Shown here piece by piece: positions 11,666 through 22,770 of a stretch of DNA of 64,000 nucleotides (the stretch's first letter is position 1; each line of letters begins with the position of its first letter). Origin of the DNA: Dryocosmus kuriphilus (lineage: Eukaryota; Arthropoda; Insecta; Hymenoptera; Cynipidae); the NCBI GenBank assembly GCA_038277395.1, contig CM076190.1, positions 242,153,256 to 242,217,255 on the forward strand, in the 5' to 3' direction. The notes below the pieces were generated by a model. That model was given only the letters and a program-made list of their open reading frames with translations. It was not told where the DNA came from and made no database searches. A program made the position numbers and the translations under genes.

Positions 11666-12964
11666 GAATATTCAAAAACAAACAAGAAAAAACCAAATTC
11701 CGGCCGTAGCCACCAATGTAGCGGAAACGCTAACGATTTCTGTTATATTTTCAGTGAATATGTCACTCAGAAATGCAAAAGAAACATAACAGATTCAACT
11801 AAAAAACTGTATGAAGAGTATTTTCATATTAAATTCAAAAATAAACAGAGTGATCGGGTACCACATGTCATATGTGGTCTTTGCTATAATATGCTACGCC
11901 GCGGCCGCAGTACAGCAAACGAAAACAAAATTTGCATCACCTACGTTTTGGAGACAACCTCAAGATGAAAAAGATTGTTATTTTTATAAGACAAATATTG
12001 TCGGCTATAGAAGGTCAGACGAACAAAAACTCAAGTATGCAAATGTTTCCAGTGTTACGAAATCGACTTATTCATGCAATGAATACATTAAAGATATCAG
12101 AACCCCTGAAAATATCTAGGATATTGAAAAGAATGTCGTTTCTACACTCAACAAAATCACAATGGAAATATCTTTACAAAAAGAATACGCAAGCGACAGT
12201 GGAGAAAGCAACCCTGATGATGATGACAGTGAAGACGTCTTCAGTCCTTCAGACCAAAAAAAAAACCCCCGAGCTTCATACTCAAGAATCATCAAATGAC
12301 CTCATAAGAGGCTTGGAATCACCTAAAGATGCCGCTGAATATTTAGCTTCTGATTTAAAAAACAGAAGCCTTGTAACGAAAGGAAAAAATCCACTGTTCA
12401 TCGAACCAGAGAAAAAGCGTCTTTAAAGTTCTTTTCTCGAGACACTGATTTGGTTTATTGTTCAGATGTTGACGGATTAATGAATGAACTGAAACCAAGT
12501 ATCTATAAAGCTGAGGAGTGGAGGTTTTTCATTGACTCTTCTAAGCGTTGTCTCAAAGCAGTGTCGATCCACAATTCCAAATTTGCATCAAAACCAATAG
12601 CATATTCTACCGTATTGAAGGAAAGCTACATCAATATGGAAAAAGTTTTAATTGCGATTAAGTATTTGCAGCATAACAGGAAATTCTGTGGAGATCTCAA
12701 AGTTATAAGAATACTGTTGGGGCAACAATCAGGCTTTACCAAGCATCCCTGCTTCTTGTGCTTGTGGGACAGCAGAGACCGCGAGAACCACTATAAAAAA
12801 GAAAACTGGCAGCAAAGAAATTCTTTTGAAGCTGGTTTAAAAAACGTACTGCAAAAGCCTTTGGTAGATCCCAGTAAAATTCTACTTCATCCTCTTTATA
12901 TAAAACTTGGCTTGATGAAACAGTTTGTTAAATCACTAAACAAAGGAGGTGATGGCTTTAGATA

Positions 12965-13919
12965 CGAGGCACGTCCAGAAAGTAAGCGTACTGGTACTCT
13001 CACAGCTGTAGGGAATACTTTTTCGACATGTTGGCAAGACCGCCGCGTAGCCTGATCCCTCCCCTTCAAAGCGAGACCAATCCGAGGTTAGTGTGTTGAA
13101 AACTCTTGACGCAGTAGCATCTCTCGCGAAAAATGTCGATCGTACCTCCCGCCAAGTGCGAAATTCGCGCAGTCATTCGCTACCTCGTTGTGAAGGGAAA
13201 AGCTCTAGTTGAGATTTATAATGAGATGAAAACTGTTTACGGTAATGGAGCTATGAATCGTACGAGTGTGTATAAGTGGTGTCGCGGATTTAAAAATGGC
13301 CGTACTTCCGTGCATGACGATCAGTGGAGCGGAAGACCTTCAATTTTGACTAACGAACTTGTGCATTCGTGTTTTGGGACCATAAAGGCATAATTTTGAT
13401 TGAATATCTGTCTCGCGGGAAGAGCATCAAAGCGGCAAGATACTGCGAGACGCTGAAAAAATTGAAAAAGGCAATTCAGAATAAAAGGAGAAGCATGCTG
13501 ACGAAGGGAGTCTGCCTGCTGCATGACAATGATTAACCTCACACGGCCAACGCCACAAAGCAACTCCTGGACTCTTTCGGATGGGACGTTTTGAATCATC
13601 CCCCGTATTCCCCTGACTTGGCCCCTTCAGATTTCCATCTCTTCACTTCCCTGAAGGTGCAGATGGGTGGAAACAAGTTTACAACGGACTAGGAGGTGAA
13701 GGGAGAGGTAGAGAAGTGGGCGAAAGAGCTGGCGGGAGAATTCTTCGAGGCAGGCATAAAGAAATTGATCCCGCGGCTCACCACTTGCATCCAGAGGGAT
13801 GGTGACTATGTCGAAAAATAACTTACATATGTACAAGTGTAACCAACTATGTTTTTGTTTTAATACAATTTTTTGAAGCCTACATAAATTGAGTACACTT
13901 ACTTTCTGGACGTGCCTCG
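12965..13919 (+). mobile_element. Internally deleted mariner, 955 bp
   Basis: Bounded by TA at 12963-12964 and 13920-13921 with inverted ends 'cgaggcacgtccagaaagta' and its complement 'tactttctggacgtgcctcg'. Removing the element and one TA restores the interrupted TE1 reading frame (Phe-Arg-Tyr-Leu-Lys-Thr). A full mariner is near 1.3 kb, so about a quarter is missing, mainly the middle of the transposase. Confidence 0.9.
13133..13821 (+). pseudogene. Mariner transposase, internally deleted
   Basis: The N-terminal helix-turn-helix region is readable from the ATG at 13133 (about 80 residues, with VYKWCRGFKNGRTSVHDD). The sequence then jumps at about 13367 to the region after the first catalytic Asp ('HKGIILIEYLSRG'). 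The second catalytic Asp is in LLHDND, followed by a stop, and the third in PPYSPDLAPSDF. Another stop lies in 'FTTD*EVKGE'. The loss of the middle removes the first catalytic Asp, so the protein cannot be active. Confidence 0.85.
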
Positions 13920-14436
13920 TACTTAAAAACCAAATTACCTAGTGCATTTGACGCCAAGTTAAAGAAAGGAGCCTTCGATCGTCCTCAAATAGAGAAAATG
14001 TTGAACGACGACAAATTCACTGACAACATGAATGAAAGCGAGAAAGCTTCTTGGATCCGCTTCAAGGAAGTTGTCCAAAACTTTTTAGGCAACTTTAAAG
14101 GCGACAACTATAAGAAAATAGTTAAAAAAATGATGAAGAAATTCCAAGAACAGGGTTGCATAATGAGCGTAAAACTGCACTTTCTGCACTCCCGTGTCAA
14201 TTACTTTCCTGGAAATCTTGGTGATTATAGTGAAGAACAGGGAGAACGCTTTCATCAGGACATCAAAGAAATGGAGCGGCATTATCAAGGACGATGGGAT
14301 GAACACACGATGGCAGATTTTTGCTGGAGGCTAACAAGAGATGTTGCAAGTACAAGAAAAAGAAGCAAAAGGAATCCACTTCGAAGGAGATTTGACGATA
14401 AAAGAACAAGGAAACATCGGAAAAACTATGAGAAAA

Positions 14437-14577
14437 AATTCCCTAGGCTAGGAAAAATCCGAGGTACTGCAGAAAACTTTTTCTGTCAGATATGAAATCA
14501 GGAGTTGAAAATAAGCAAAGACATAAGCTTTTCCCTGCACAAACAAAAGCTCCATTAAGCCTCAAGTGTTGCACATA
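14437..14577 (-). repeat. Right TIR of TE1 (truncated)
   Basis: Inverted copy of about 10566-10710: the + strand reads 'ccctaggctagg', 'ccgaggtactgcagaaaact', 'cagatatgaaatcag' and 'gctccattaagcctcaag'. It overlaps the last codons of the TE1 gene and ends at the TA used by the next mariner, so the outer part of the TIR is lost. Confidence 0.75.
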
Positions 14578-14910
14578 CGAGGAGTGATCAAAAAGTAAAG
14601 TGATTTTTTATTTTAGTCAAAAAATATTTATTATTCAACAATATTGATGTTGTCCCCTTTAAAGTAATCCCCCTCGGATATAATACGTTTGTGCCAGCGC
14701 TTTTTCCAATCCTCAAAGCATTTCTGATGAGCACTTTTTGGTATAGCCTTCAGCTCTTCCAGCGATGCGGCCTTTATCTCCTCAATCGTCGCAAAACGTC
14801 GTCCTCTCATAGGTCTTTTTAGTTTTGGAAACAGGAAAAAGTCGCAAGGAGCCAAATCTGGTGAATACGGTAGCTGAGGCATGATTATGGTGTTGTTACT
14901 GGCCAATTGT
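14578..14910 (-). mobile_element. Truncated mariner (same family as 60946-63462)
   Basis: Starts with the mariner end 'cgaggagtgatcaaaaagta' next to a TA and contains the C-terminal transposase region on the minus strand. It stops abruptly at about 14908-14913, where 'ttactggccaattgtag' joins satellite A. The encoded segment (PYSPDLAPCDFFLFPKLKRP to GDNINIVE) is nearly identical to that at 63150-63408. Only the last catalytic Asp region remains. The open frame reads on into the satellite, giving a false N-terminus. Confidence 0.9.
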
Positions 14911-17760
14911 AGTTTTTCATAGTTCATATTAGAAAATAAACCATTTTTACTCAATATTGTAGAAAATTATATATTCTTACGAAAGATAACGAAAATTGCG
15001 ATTTGCAAAAGCCAATTGTAGTTTTTCATAGTTCATAATAGAAAATAACCAATTTTTACTCAAAATTGTAGAAAATGATATATTCTTAGGAAAGATAACG
15101 AAAATTAAGAATTTACGAAAACCAATTGTAGATTTTCATAGCTCATGTTAGGAAATAACCAATCGTTACTCAAAATTGTAGAAAATTATATGTTCTTACG
15201 AGAAATAACGAAAATTAAAGATTTGCAAAGCCAATTGTAGTTTTTCATAGTTCATATTAGAAAATATACAATTTTTACTCAAGATTGTAGAAAATTATAT
15301 ATTCTTACGAAAGATAATGAAAATTTGCGATTTACAAAAGCCAATTCTAGTTCTTTATGGTACATATTAGAAAATAACCAATTTTTATTCAAAATTGGAG
15401 AAAATGATATATTCTCACGAAGGATAACGAAAATTAACGACTTGCAAAAGTCAACTGTTGTTTTTCGTAGTTCATGTTAGAAAATAAACAATTTTTACTC
15501 AAAATTGTAAAAAATTATATATTCTTACGAAGGATAACGAAAATTTGCGATGGAAGTAGCCAATTGTAGTTTTTCGTAGTTCGTATTAAAAAATAACCAA
15601 TTTTTAGTCAAAATTGTAGAAAATTATATACTCTTACGAAAGATAACGAAAACTAACGATTTGCAAAGGACAATTGTAGTTTTCCATAGTTCATATTAGA
15701 AAATAACCAATTTTTACTCAAAATTGTAGAAAATGATATATTCTTACGAAAGATAACGAAAATGAAGAATTTACGAAAGCGAATTGTAGATTTTCATAGC
15801 ACATATTAGGAAATAACCAATCGTTACTCAAAATTGTACAAAATTATATATTATTGCGAAAGATGACGAAAATTAACGATTGGAAAAGTCAATTGTAGTT
15901 TTTCATAGTTCATATTAGAAAATATACAATTTTTACTCAAGATTGTAGCAAATAATATGTATGTTCTTACCAAGGATAACAAAAATTTGCGATTTGCAAA
16001 TGCCAACTGTAGTTTTTCATAGTTCATATTAGAAAATAACCAATTTTTACTCAAAATTGTAGAAAATTATATATTCTTACAAAGGATATTGAAAATTTGC
16101 GATTGCAAAAGCCAATTCTAGTTTTTCATAGTTCATATTAGAACTTAATCAATTTTTACCCAAAATTGCAGAAAATTATATGTTCTTATGAAAAATAACG
16201 AAAACTAATGATTTTCGAAGGACAATTGTAGTTTTCCATAGTTCATATTAGAAAATATACAATTTTTACTCAAGATTGTAGAAAATTATATACTCTTACG
16301 AAGGATAATGAAAATTTGCGATCTGCAAAAGCCAATTCTAGTTCTTTATAGTACATATTAGAAAATAACCAATTTTTATTCAAAATTGGAGAAAATTATA
16401 TATTCTCACGAAAGATAACGAAAACTAACGATTTTCAAAGGACAATTGTAGTTTTTCATAGTTCATATTAGAAAATATACAATTTTTACTCAAGATTGTA
16501 GACAATTATATACTCTTGCGAAGGATAATGAAAATTTGCGATTTGCAAAAGCCAATTCTAGTTCTTTATAGTACATATTAGAAAATAACCAATTTTTATT
16601 CAAAATTGGAGAAAATTATATATTCTCACGAAAGATAACGAAAATTAACGACTTGAAAAAGCCAATTGTAGTTTTTCCTAATTCATGTTAGAGAATAAAC
16701 AATTTTTACTCAAAATTGTAAAAAATTATATATTCTTATGAAGGACAACGAAAATTTGCGATTTGAAATAGCCAATTGTAGTTTTTCGTAGTTCATATTA
16801 AAAAATAACCAATTTTTAGTCAAAATTGTAGAAAATTATACACTCTTACGAAAGATAACGAAAACTAACGATTTCCAAAGACAATTGTAGTTTTCCATAG
16901 TTCATATTAGAAAATAACCAATTTTTAGTCAAAATTGTAGAAAATTATATACTCTTACGAAAGATAACGAAAACTAACGATTTGCAAAGGACAATTGTAG
17001 TTTTCCATAGTTCATATTAGAAAATAACCAACTTTTACTCAAAATTGTAGAAAATGATATATTCTTACGAAAGATAACGAAAATTAAGAATTTACGAAAG
17101 CGAATTGTAGATTTTCATAGCACATATTAGGAAATAACCAATCTTTACTCAAAATTGTACAAAATTATATATTATTGCGAAAGATAACGAAAATTAACGA
17201 TTTGCAAAAGTCAATTGTAGTTTTTCATAGTTCATATTAGAAAATATACAATTTTTACTGAAGATTGTAGAAAATAATATGTTCTTACCAAGGATAACAA
17301 AAATTTGCGATTTGCAAATGCCAACTGTAGTTTTTCATAGTTCATATTAGAAAATAATCAATTTTTACCCAAAATTGTAGAAAATTATATGTTCTTATGA
17401 AAAATAACGAAAACTAATGATTTTCAAAGAACAATTGTAGTTTTCCATAGTTCATATTAAAAAATAACCAATTTTTGCTCAGAGTTGCAAAAAATTAAAT
17501 ACTCTTACGAAGGATAACGAAAATTTACGATTTTCAAAAGCCAATATTTTAGTTTTTCATAGTTGATATTAGAAAATAACATATTTTTACTTAAAGTTGT
17601 AGAAAATTATATATTCTTACGAAGGATAACGAAAACTAATGAATTACAAAATCGGATTTTAGTTTTTTATGGTGCATATTAGAAAATAAAATATTTTTAC
17701 TGAAAATTGTAGAAAATTATATATTCTTATGTAGGACACTGAATATTTGCGATTTCCAAA
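14911..17760. repeat. Satellite A array, well-kept ~110-bp units
   Basis: About 26 head-to-tail units. 'attcttacgaaagataacg' or close variants recur near 14974, 15084, 15193, 15302, 15412, 15521 and onward, giving a period of about 109-110 bp. Each unit holds 'ccaattgtagtttttcatag', 'ttcatattagaaaataacc', 'aatttttactcaaaattgta' and 'gaaaattatatattctta'. This is the clearest copy of the satellite. No gene is present; short open frames such as 15851-16054 are repeat artefacts. Confidence 0.9.
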
Positions 17761-17995
17761 TATACTGAAAATGAGTCTTATCAGTGTTGAAACGAAAAAC
17801 TGTTTTCCCAATGTTTACTAATAACGCTTTTGCTCCAAAAATTGTAGAAAACAGTGTCATAAATTTGAATTATCTTTGACATTTCAGTGAAGGCGGAAAA
17901 CACATTAAGGAAGTGCAAATAAATTAGAAGACCGAACAAGACAATGAACTTCAATTACCTTGCAGCATTTTCCAGAATATCATTAGTTAAAAGAA
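17761..17995 (+). promoter_or_regulatory. Upstream module and 5' UTR of secreted-protein copy 2
   Basis: Shorter than in other units: satellite A runs directly into 'aaaatgagtcttatcagtg', and then 'cataaatttgaattatcttt', 'atttcagtgaaggcgg', 'aggaagtgcaaataaatt' and 'ccagaatatcattagtt' lead to the ATG. The 'gagaataaataga' segment found in copies 1 and 3 is absent or replaced, so core promoter strength may differ between copies. Confidence 0.5.
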
Positions 17996-18053
17996 ATGAG
18001 ACCTGTGATTGGGATTTTGTTTTTTACTTTAGTGGTTGTCACTAATTCTGTTG
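17996..18053 (+). CDS. Secreted-protein family copy 2, exon 1 (signal peptide)
   Basis: ATG at 17996 opens MRPVIGILFFTLVVVTNSV, 19 codons plus a G, then the donor GTAAAT. It has a short basic start, a hydrophobic core and a Thr-Asn-Ser end suited to signal peptidase. The ATG context (AAAGAAATGAG) is A-rich as usual in insects. The exon joins in phase 1 to 21594, giving a 158-residue precursor. Support comes from the identical layout at 549 and 26544. Confidence 0.85.
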
Positions 18054-18310
18054 GTAAATATAATAACGTTTATAATTTACACAAAATACGTTTTTAATTT
18101 CAGTATATTTAATTTGTGTCAAAAATTGTTCAAATGAAAGTGCCTCTCTTTCTGCACTTACATAGAGTTACAAAAGTAACATAGTAGGTCATGTCACTCA
18201 ATTTCACTTATTTAAATCGGAATTTCCCGTAAGTTTTTTTTTCTTCAAATTTCCATTTAACCAAGTTTTCATTTGCACAGTCTTAATTTTTTCGAATTAG
18301 CATGTTGCAT
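18054..18310 (+). other. Conserved head of the copy 2 intron
   Basis: Alignable with the intron heads of the other two copies ('aatataataacgtttataat', 'acgtttttaatttcagtata', 'ctttctgcacttacataga'). It ends where the satellite B repeat begins. Confidence 0.5.
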
Positions 18311-21300
18311 TTGAAGGATTTCGAAGAGTTTTAAGAAATTTGTAGCATTTCAAGGAATTTCGAGTAACTTAATGATTACCCAAAATTACAAAATTTGTCT
18401 AATACCAGCTTCCAAATTCCCAGAATTCGAGGAATTTCAAGGAATTCCAAGGAATTGGCAAGAAATTTATGGGTTTATTGATTACTTCAATTCCTTGGGA
18501 ATTTCCTTAATCTCTTGGAATTCCCCGAATGAGTTGAAGAAGTTAAATGATTCAATTCAATGAATTTAATGAAATTCGATAAGGTGAAAGGATTTCTTTG
18601 AATTGAAAAGACTTCGATGAATTCAAAATGATTCGATGAAATTAAAAGGATTCGGTGCGTACAAAGTCTTTGAATAAATTGAAAAAGTTTCAATAAGTTT
18701 AGCAAAATTCAAAGAAAATCCATGAATTAAACGGAATTCAATGAATTCAAAAAATGCAATTATTTCAAAAGATTTTTAAAACATTCCCTACAATTTTTTG
18801 AATTTCCGACATTCTTTGAATTCGTTTATTCTTTTGCATTCGCTGAATTGTTTGTAATTCCTCACATACATTGAATTTCTTTAAACTCCTCGCATGCGCT
18901 GAATTATTTGGAACTTCTTGAAATTCCTTCAATTTCTTAAATTTCTGGATTTCTTCAAATTTCTGTATATCTTTAAAGTCCTTAAATTCCTCGAATTTTG
19001 TCAATTCCCTTAAATCCATTCAATAACCTTAAATTTTATGAATTCCTTCAATTCATCGAATTGCCGGAATTCCTCAAATTCATTGAATTTCTTTGAATTC
19101 TCTGAATTCCCCAAATTCAATGGATCCTTTTTAACTCCCTTAATTTCCCCAACCAATTAGATTGCCTTGAAATACCGGTATTTTTCAAATGAATTGAATT
19201 CCTTGAATTCATTGAATTCCTTTCATGAAATTCCTCAAAATTTCTCATATTTCTTTTCGGAATTCCTCAAACTCCTTTTAGTTCCTTCAATTCCATGGAA
19301 TTTCTCGACCTACCGGGAGCTCTTCAAATTCTTCAAATTCTTTGAAATCCATGAATTTCTCTGAATTCTCTGAGCTCTTTGAATTCCCTGGATTCATTTC
19401 GATTCTTTGAATTTCTCCAATTAACGAAATTCCTTTGTATTCACTGAATTCCTCAAGTTAATTGAAATCCTTTTGTTTCTCCGAATTTCTTGAATTCCTT
19501 GAATTCTTTGAATTCATTTTCATAAAGTTCCTTAAAAACTCTTCAAATTTCTGGGTGTAGTGCCTCAAATTCATCGTAAGTCATTCAATTTAATGGAATT
19601 TCTCGAATTAATTGGAACTCTTCAAATTCTTCTTATTCATCAAATTGCTTTAGCACCTCGAATTCATTGAGTTTCTTTGAATTATCTGAGTTCCCCGAAT
19701 TCAATGGATTCTTTTTAATTCTCTGAATTTCCCCAATTAACTAATTTCTTTTGAATTTCCTGAATTCCTCAAATTAAGTGAATTCCTTTCAATTTGCTGA
19801 TTTTCTTGAAATCCTCGGATTCGCTGAATTCCTCTTCTTGAAATCCCTTAAAATACCTGCAATTTCTTCCTGTAATGCGTCAAACTCCTTGTAAATCCTT
19901 CAATTCAATGGAATTTCTCGACTTACTTGGGACTCCTCAAATTCTTCTGATTCATCGATTTCCCTCAATTCCTCGAGTTCTTTGAATTTCTCTGAATTTT
20001 CTGAGTTCACCGAACTCAATGTATCCTTTTTATTCTCCGAATTTCTTCGATTACATAAATTCCTTTGAATTCCCTGAATTATTAAAATTCCTTGAATTCC
20101 TTTTAATTCTCGCAATTTCTTGAATCCTCTAAACTCTTCGAATTCACTTTGTTTCTCTGAATTCTATGAATTCTTCGTATTTGGTGAATTTCTCTGAATT
20201 CTCTGAATTCCCTGAACTCCTCGGGTTATTTTCATTCTCTAAACTTCTCCAATTAATTAAATTCCTTTCAATACCCTGAAGTCCACCAAATTAATTGAAT
20301 TTCTTGAATTTCATAAATTCATTGAATTTCTCTGAATTCTCTTAGTTCTGCGAATTATCTGAATTCCTCGAATTCCTCTCAATCCTTTGAACACTTTGAA
20401 TTAGTGAATTTATTTTAATTCCATGAACTCTTTTCGAATTAATTGTATTTCTCTGAATTCTCTGAACTTTTCGAATTCAATTCATTTATCTGAATCCTAT
20501 GAATTCCTCACAGTCATTAATCTTCTCTGAATTCTCTGAATTCGCTGAATTCCATAGACTCTTATAATTCTCTGAATTTCTCCAATTAATGAAATTCCTT
20601 TCAATTCCCTGAATTCCACCAACTTAACTGAACGTTTTTCAATTCTCTGAATTTCTTGAATTTCATGACTTCATTGAATTCTTATGAATTCTCTAAATTT
20701 TCTCAATTCATTAAATTACTTTTTTTGAAAATTCTTAAAATACCTCAAATTTCTTCTTCAATTTCATGGAATTTCTAAACTTTGTTGGAATTCCTTAAAT
20801 TCTTCGGATTCATCGAGTTCCCTGAATTCCTCGAATTAAGTGAATTTCTCTAAATCCTCTAGAATCCTCGCTTTCAATAAATTTCTCTGAATTATCTGAA
20901 CTCTTTGAATTCATTGATTTTCTCTGAATTTTCTGAACTCATCGAATTCATTGAATTTATATGAATTCTATGAGTTCCTGAAACTCCTTGAATTTTGTTG
21001 AACTCAATAAATTCCCTGAATTCAATTAATTCTTCTTTATTCTCTGAAATGCTCCAATTAATAAAATTCCTTTGAATTCTCTGAATTCCACTAAGTTCGT
21101 TGAATTTCCTTCAATTTTCTGAATTAGTTAAACTCCTCGAATTCATCGAATTCCTTGAATTCCTCGAATTCCTTTTCTTGAAACTCCTTAAAATTCGTCA
21201 AGATTCTTTTTGAAATTCCTTCCATTTCGTGGAATTTCTTAGTCGGAAACATTTTAATTCTTTGGATTCATCAAATTCGTTGAATTCATCGAATTCATTG

Positions 21301-21540
21301 AATCTCTCTGAATTCTGCGAACTCATATAATTCATTGAATTTCTCTGAATTCTCTGAACTTCTCTGATTAATTGTATTCCTCTGTATTCCCTGAGTTACT
21401 CGATTAAATTGAATTTCATTCAATTCTCGGAATTTCTTGAATTCCTCGAATTCCTTGAATTCACTGAGATTCCCAAAGTCCTTGCGATTTCTAGAAATCC
21501 TTTGGATTTAGGATTATAATTCTTTGAAAATTTGGAATCT
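18311..21540 (+). repeat. Satellite B filling the copy 2 intron
   Basis: Same GAATTC-rich repeat as in the copy 1 intron, about 3.2 kb long. The purine-rich to pyrimidine-rich switch is near 18780, next to the conserved pivot 'caattttttgaatttccgac'. 'ttcttcctgtaatgcgtcaa' near 19863 marks the same higher-order unit. The final 80 nt ('gaatctttagaattctttgg' up to the acceptor) are conserved in all three introns. Confidence 0.85.
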
Positions 21541-21593
21541 TTAGAATTCTTTGGAATCCCTGAAAATCGTAGATAACTATTTTCTTTTTGCAG

Positions 21594-22012
21594 AATTAGC
21601 CATGCTGTCCCCTGTCAACACACCGCCAGGGGAGCAGCCGTGCCCCTCCTATCATCTTGATATTTCATTATACGAAACGCTAGAAGGTTATGAACTTTTA
21701 CCAACGTGTTCTTTCGTGGTAGCAGTAGAGGGGGAAGGAGATAACAGATACATCATTGGTAGAGTTTTTAACGATAATTTGCTTCCACTGGTGATCCATA
21801 ACGGGGATCACTTTGAAAGAGTTAAGATACACACTCAGAACTATAACCAGGTTGCAATTCCAGCTGAAGATCTACTGAATCGCCGGTTCTTTCACCCATA
21901 TTTGGAGCAAGGAAACATTCATTTTTCCGAGAGTGCCAGGATAAGAATGGCTACACACATCATGGAAAATGGCTATCCTAAGCGTAATAAAGTTGTCCCT
22001 TATCCACATTAA
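21594..22012 (+). CDS. Secreted-protein family copy 2, exon 2 (intact)
   Basis: Follows the acceptor 'ttttctttttgcag' and encodes 138 residues after the split Glu codon, ending with TAA at 22010. With exon 1 it makes a 158-residue secreted protein. Segments best conserved with copy 3 are VAVEGEGDN (residues 62-70), YIIGRV (72-77), RVKIHT (95-100), RFFHPYLEQGNI (117-128) and KVVPYP near the C-terminus. By eye, about 64% of residues of the mature part match copy 3 without gaps. A frame read straight through the acceptor gives a false start (MESLK...). Two cysteines allow at most one disulphide. There is no membrane segment after the signal. I recognise no family; an effector, venom or salivary role is speculation. 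Confidence 0.85.
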
Positions 22013-22312
22013 GAGAAAAACATTTGCCATGTTTGTTGGGGAATAGCACCCGGCTTGCGTCAGGTTAGACCCTAATTTCGCCACACTCGATACAAGATTA
22101 TGCTAGGACTGATCCATGATTGTGCCAGCTTTGCACCATGATTGCACACAATTTGTTCCAGAATTGGACCAGGTTTGATCCTGTATTACGCCAAAATTTG
22201 CCTATAATTTGTTCCATTCTTATTCAATTCTCAATATTGTATTCAAAACTTTAGTACCGAACCAATAATGTTTTTTTTCATGAATAAAGACTATATATGT
22301 ATTGAATTCGTT
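22013..22312 (+). other. 3' UTR and polyadenylation signal, copy 2
   Basis: Conserved with the other copies, including the repeated 'gcca' words ('gattgtgccagctttgcacc') and AATAAA at 22283-22288 followed by 'gactatatatgtattgaatt'. The cleavage site is expected 15-30 nt after the hexamer. Confidence 0.75.
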
Positions 22313-22768
22313 ACGAATTTTGCAATCCTCTCATTTTCTTCTTCCTATTATTTTAATTTAATATATTTATTCAAACATTATATAGGTTATACATAGATAG
22401 CAATTCTTAGCTGAACAACTTTGTTTATCATTATTTTTTTTTTATCATGAACATTTTAGCAAGAAACTGCAGTTTTCTATTTTTATTTGTTGAGAAATTT
22501 GAATTTTTGGTTTTTTAATGGCGTTTTTCTTGATTAAAATCAAAACCGCGCATTCTGTCAAAAAATAGTTAAATCAAATTTTGTAGATCTTTTTGAGATG
22601 AACAATTTTGTTCATTATCATTTTTTTCTTATCTGGAATATTTTGGCGGGAAACCACAGTTCTTTATGTTTAATAACACTTCTTCGATTAAAACAAAAAC
22701 CGTGCACTTTATTAAAAAACGTTTAAGACAAAATGTGTCGATTTTTTTCAGGTAAACAATTTTTGTTA
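22313..22768. repeat. AT-rich spacer with a tandem duplication
   Basis: From about 22415 two related blocks of roughly 175-200 bp follow each other, each with 'gaacaa(c/t)tttgtt(t/c)at', an 'agaaactgcagttttc' or 'gaaaccacagttcttt' segment and 'aaaaccg(c/t)gcattc'-like words. The duplicate runs up to the TA where the next transposon inserted. No gene is visible. Confidence 0.5.
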
Positions 22769-22770
22769 TA

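Larger units (their letters stand above)
11757..14495 (+). pseudogene. Transposase-like gene of TE1, frameshifted and split by a mariner
   Basis: The protein can be followed from 11759 ('KLYEEYFHIKFKNKQSD', 'CGLCYN' zinc-like pair) through 'FWRQPQDEKDCYFYKTN', an acidic stretch, the core at 12450-12964 and the C-terminal part at 13922-14495. The frame changes near 11935, 12270 and 12420. The mariner at 12965-13919 splits an Arg-Tyr codon pair exactly at a TA. Candidate catalytic acids are Asp in FFIDSS (12534), Asp in CGDLK (12693, followed by GQQSG and a CFLC pair) and Glu in YSEEQGE (about 14232). The family is common in arthropod genomes as an uncharacterised protein. The last codons run into the right TIR. 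Confidence 0.7.
10273..14577 (+). mobile_element. DNA transposon (TE1) with long repeat-bearing TIRs
   Basis: The segment around 10566-10710 recurs inverted at 14437-14577, sharing 'ctgatttcatatctg', 'gttttctgcagtacctcgga' and the near-palindrome 'ccctagcctaggg'. The left arm also carries several internal copies of a roughly 150-bp unit. Between the arms is a broken gene for a large DDE-type protein. The right end is missing because a mariner inserted at the TA at 14576. Nested inside are a 955-bp mariner (12965-13919) and a retroelement fragment (about 11385-11665). I cannot name the superfamily. Confidence 0.7.

Noticed and set aside
14911..17760. Satellite A considered as a CRISPR-like array
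   Set aside because: Units are contiguous with no unique spacers, the context is eukaryotic and no cas genes are present.
21551..21593. N-terminal extension MESLKIVDNYFLFA of the secreted protein (and its equivalent at 29037)
   Set aside because: It starts at TTG, consists of the conserved intron end and reads through the acceptor 'ttttctttttgcag'. The ATG-initiated signal-peptide exon upstream explains the gene better.
21594..22012. Resemblance of YIIGRV-N-NLLPLVI to the DM9/DUF3421 repeat
   Set aside because: Only a few residues agree and the rest of the repeat pattern is missing, so no family is claimed.
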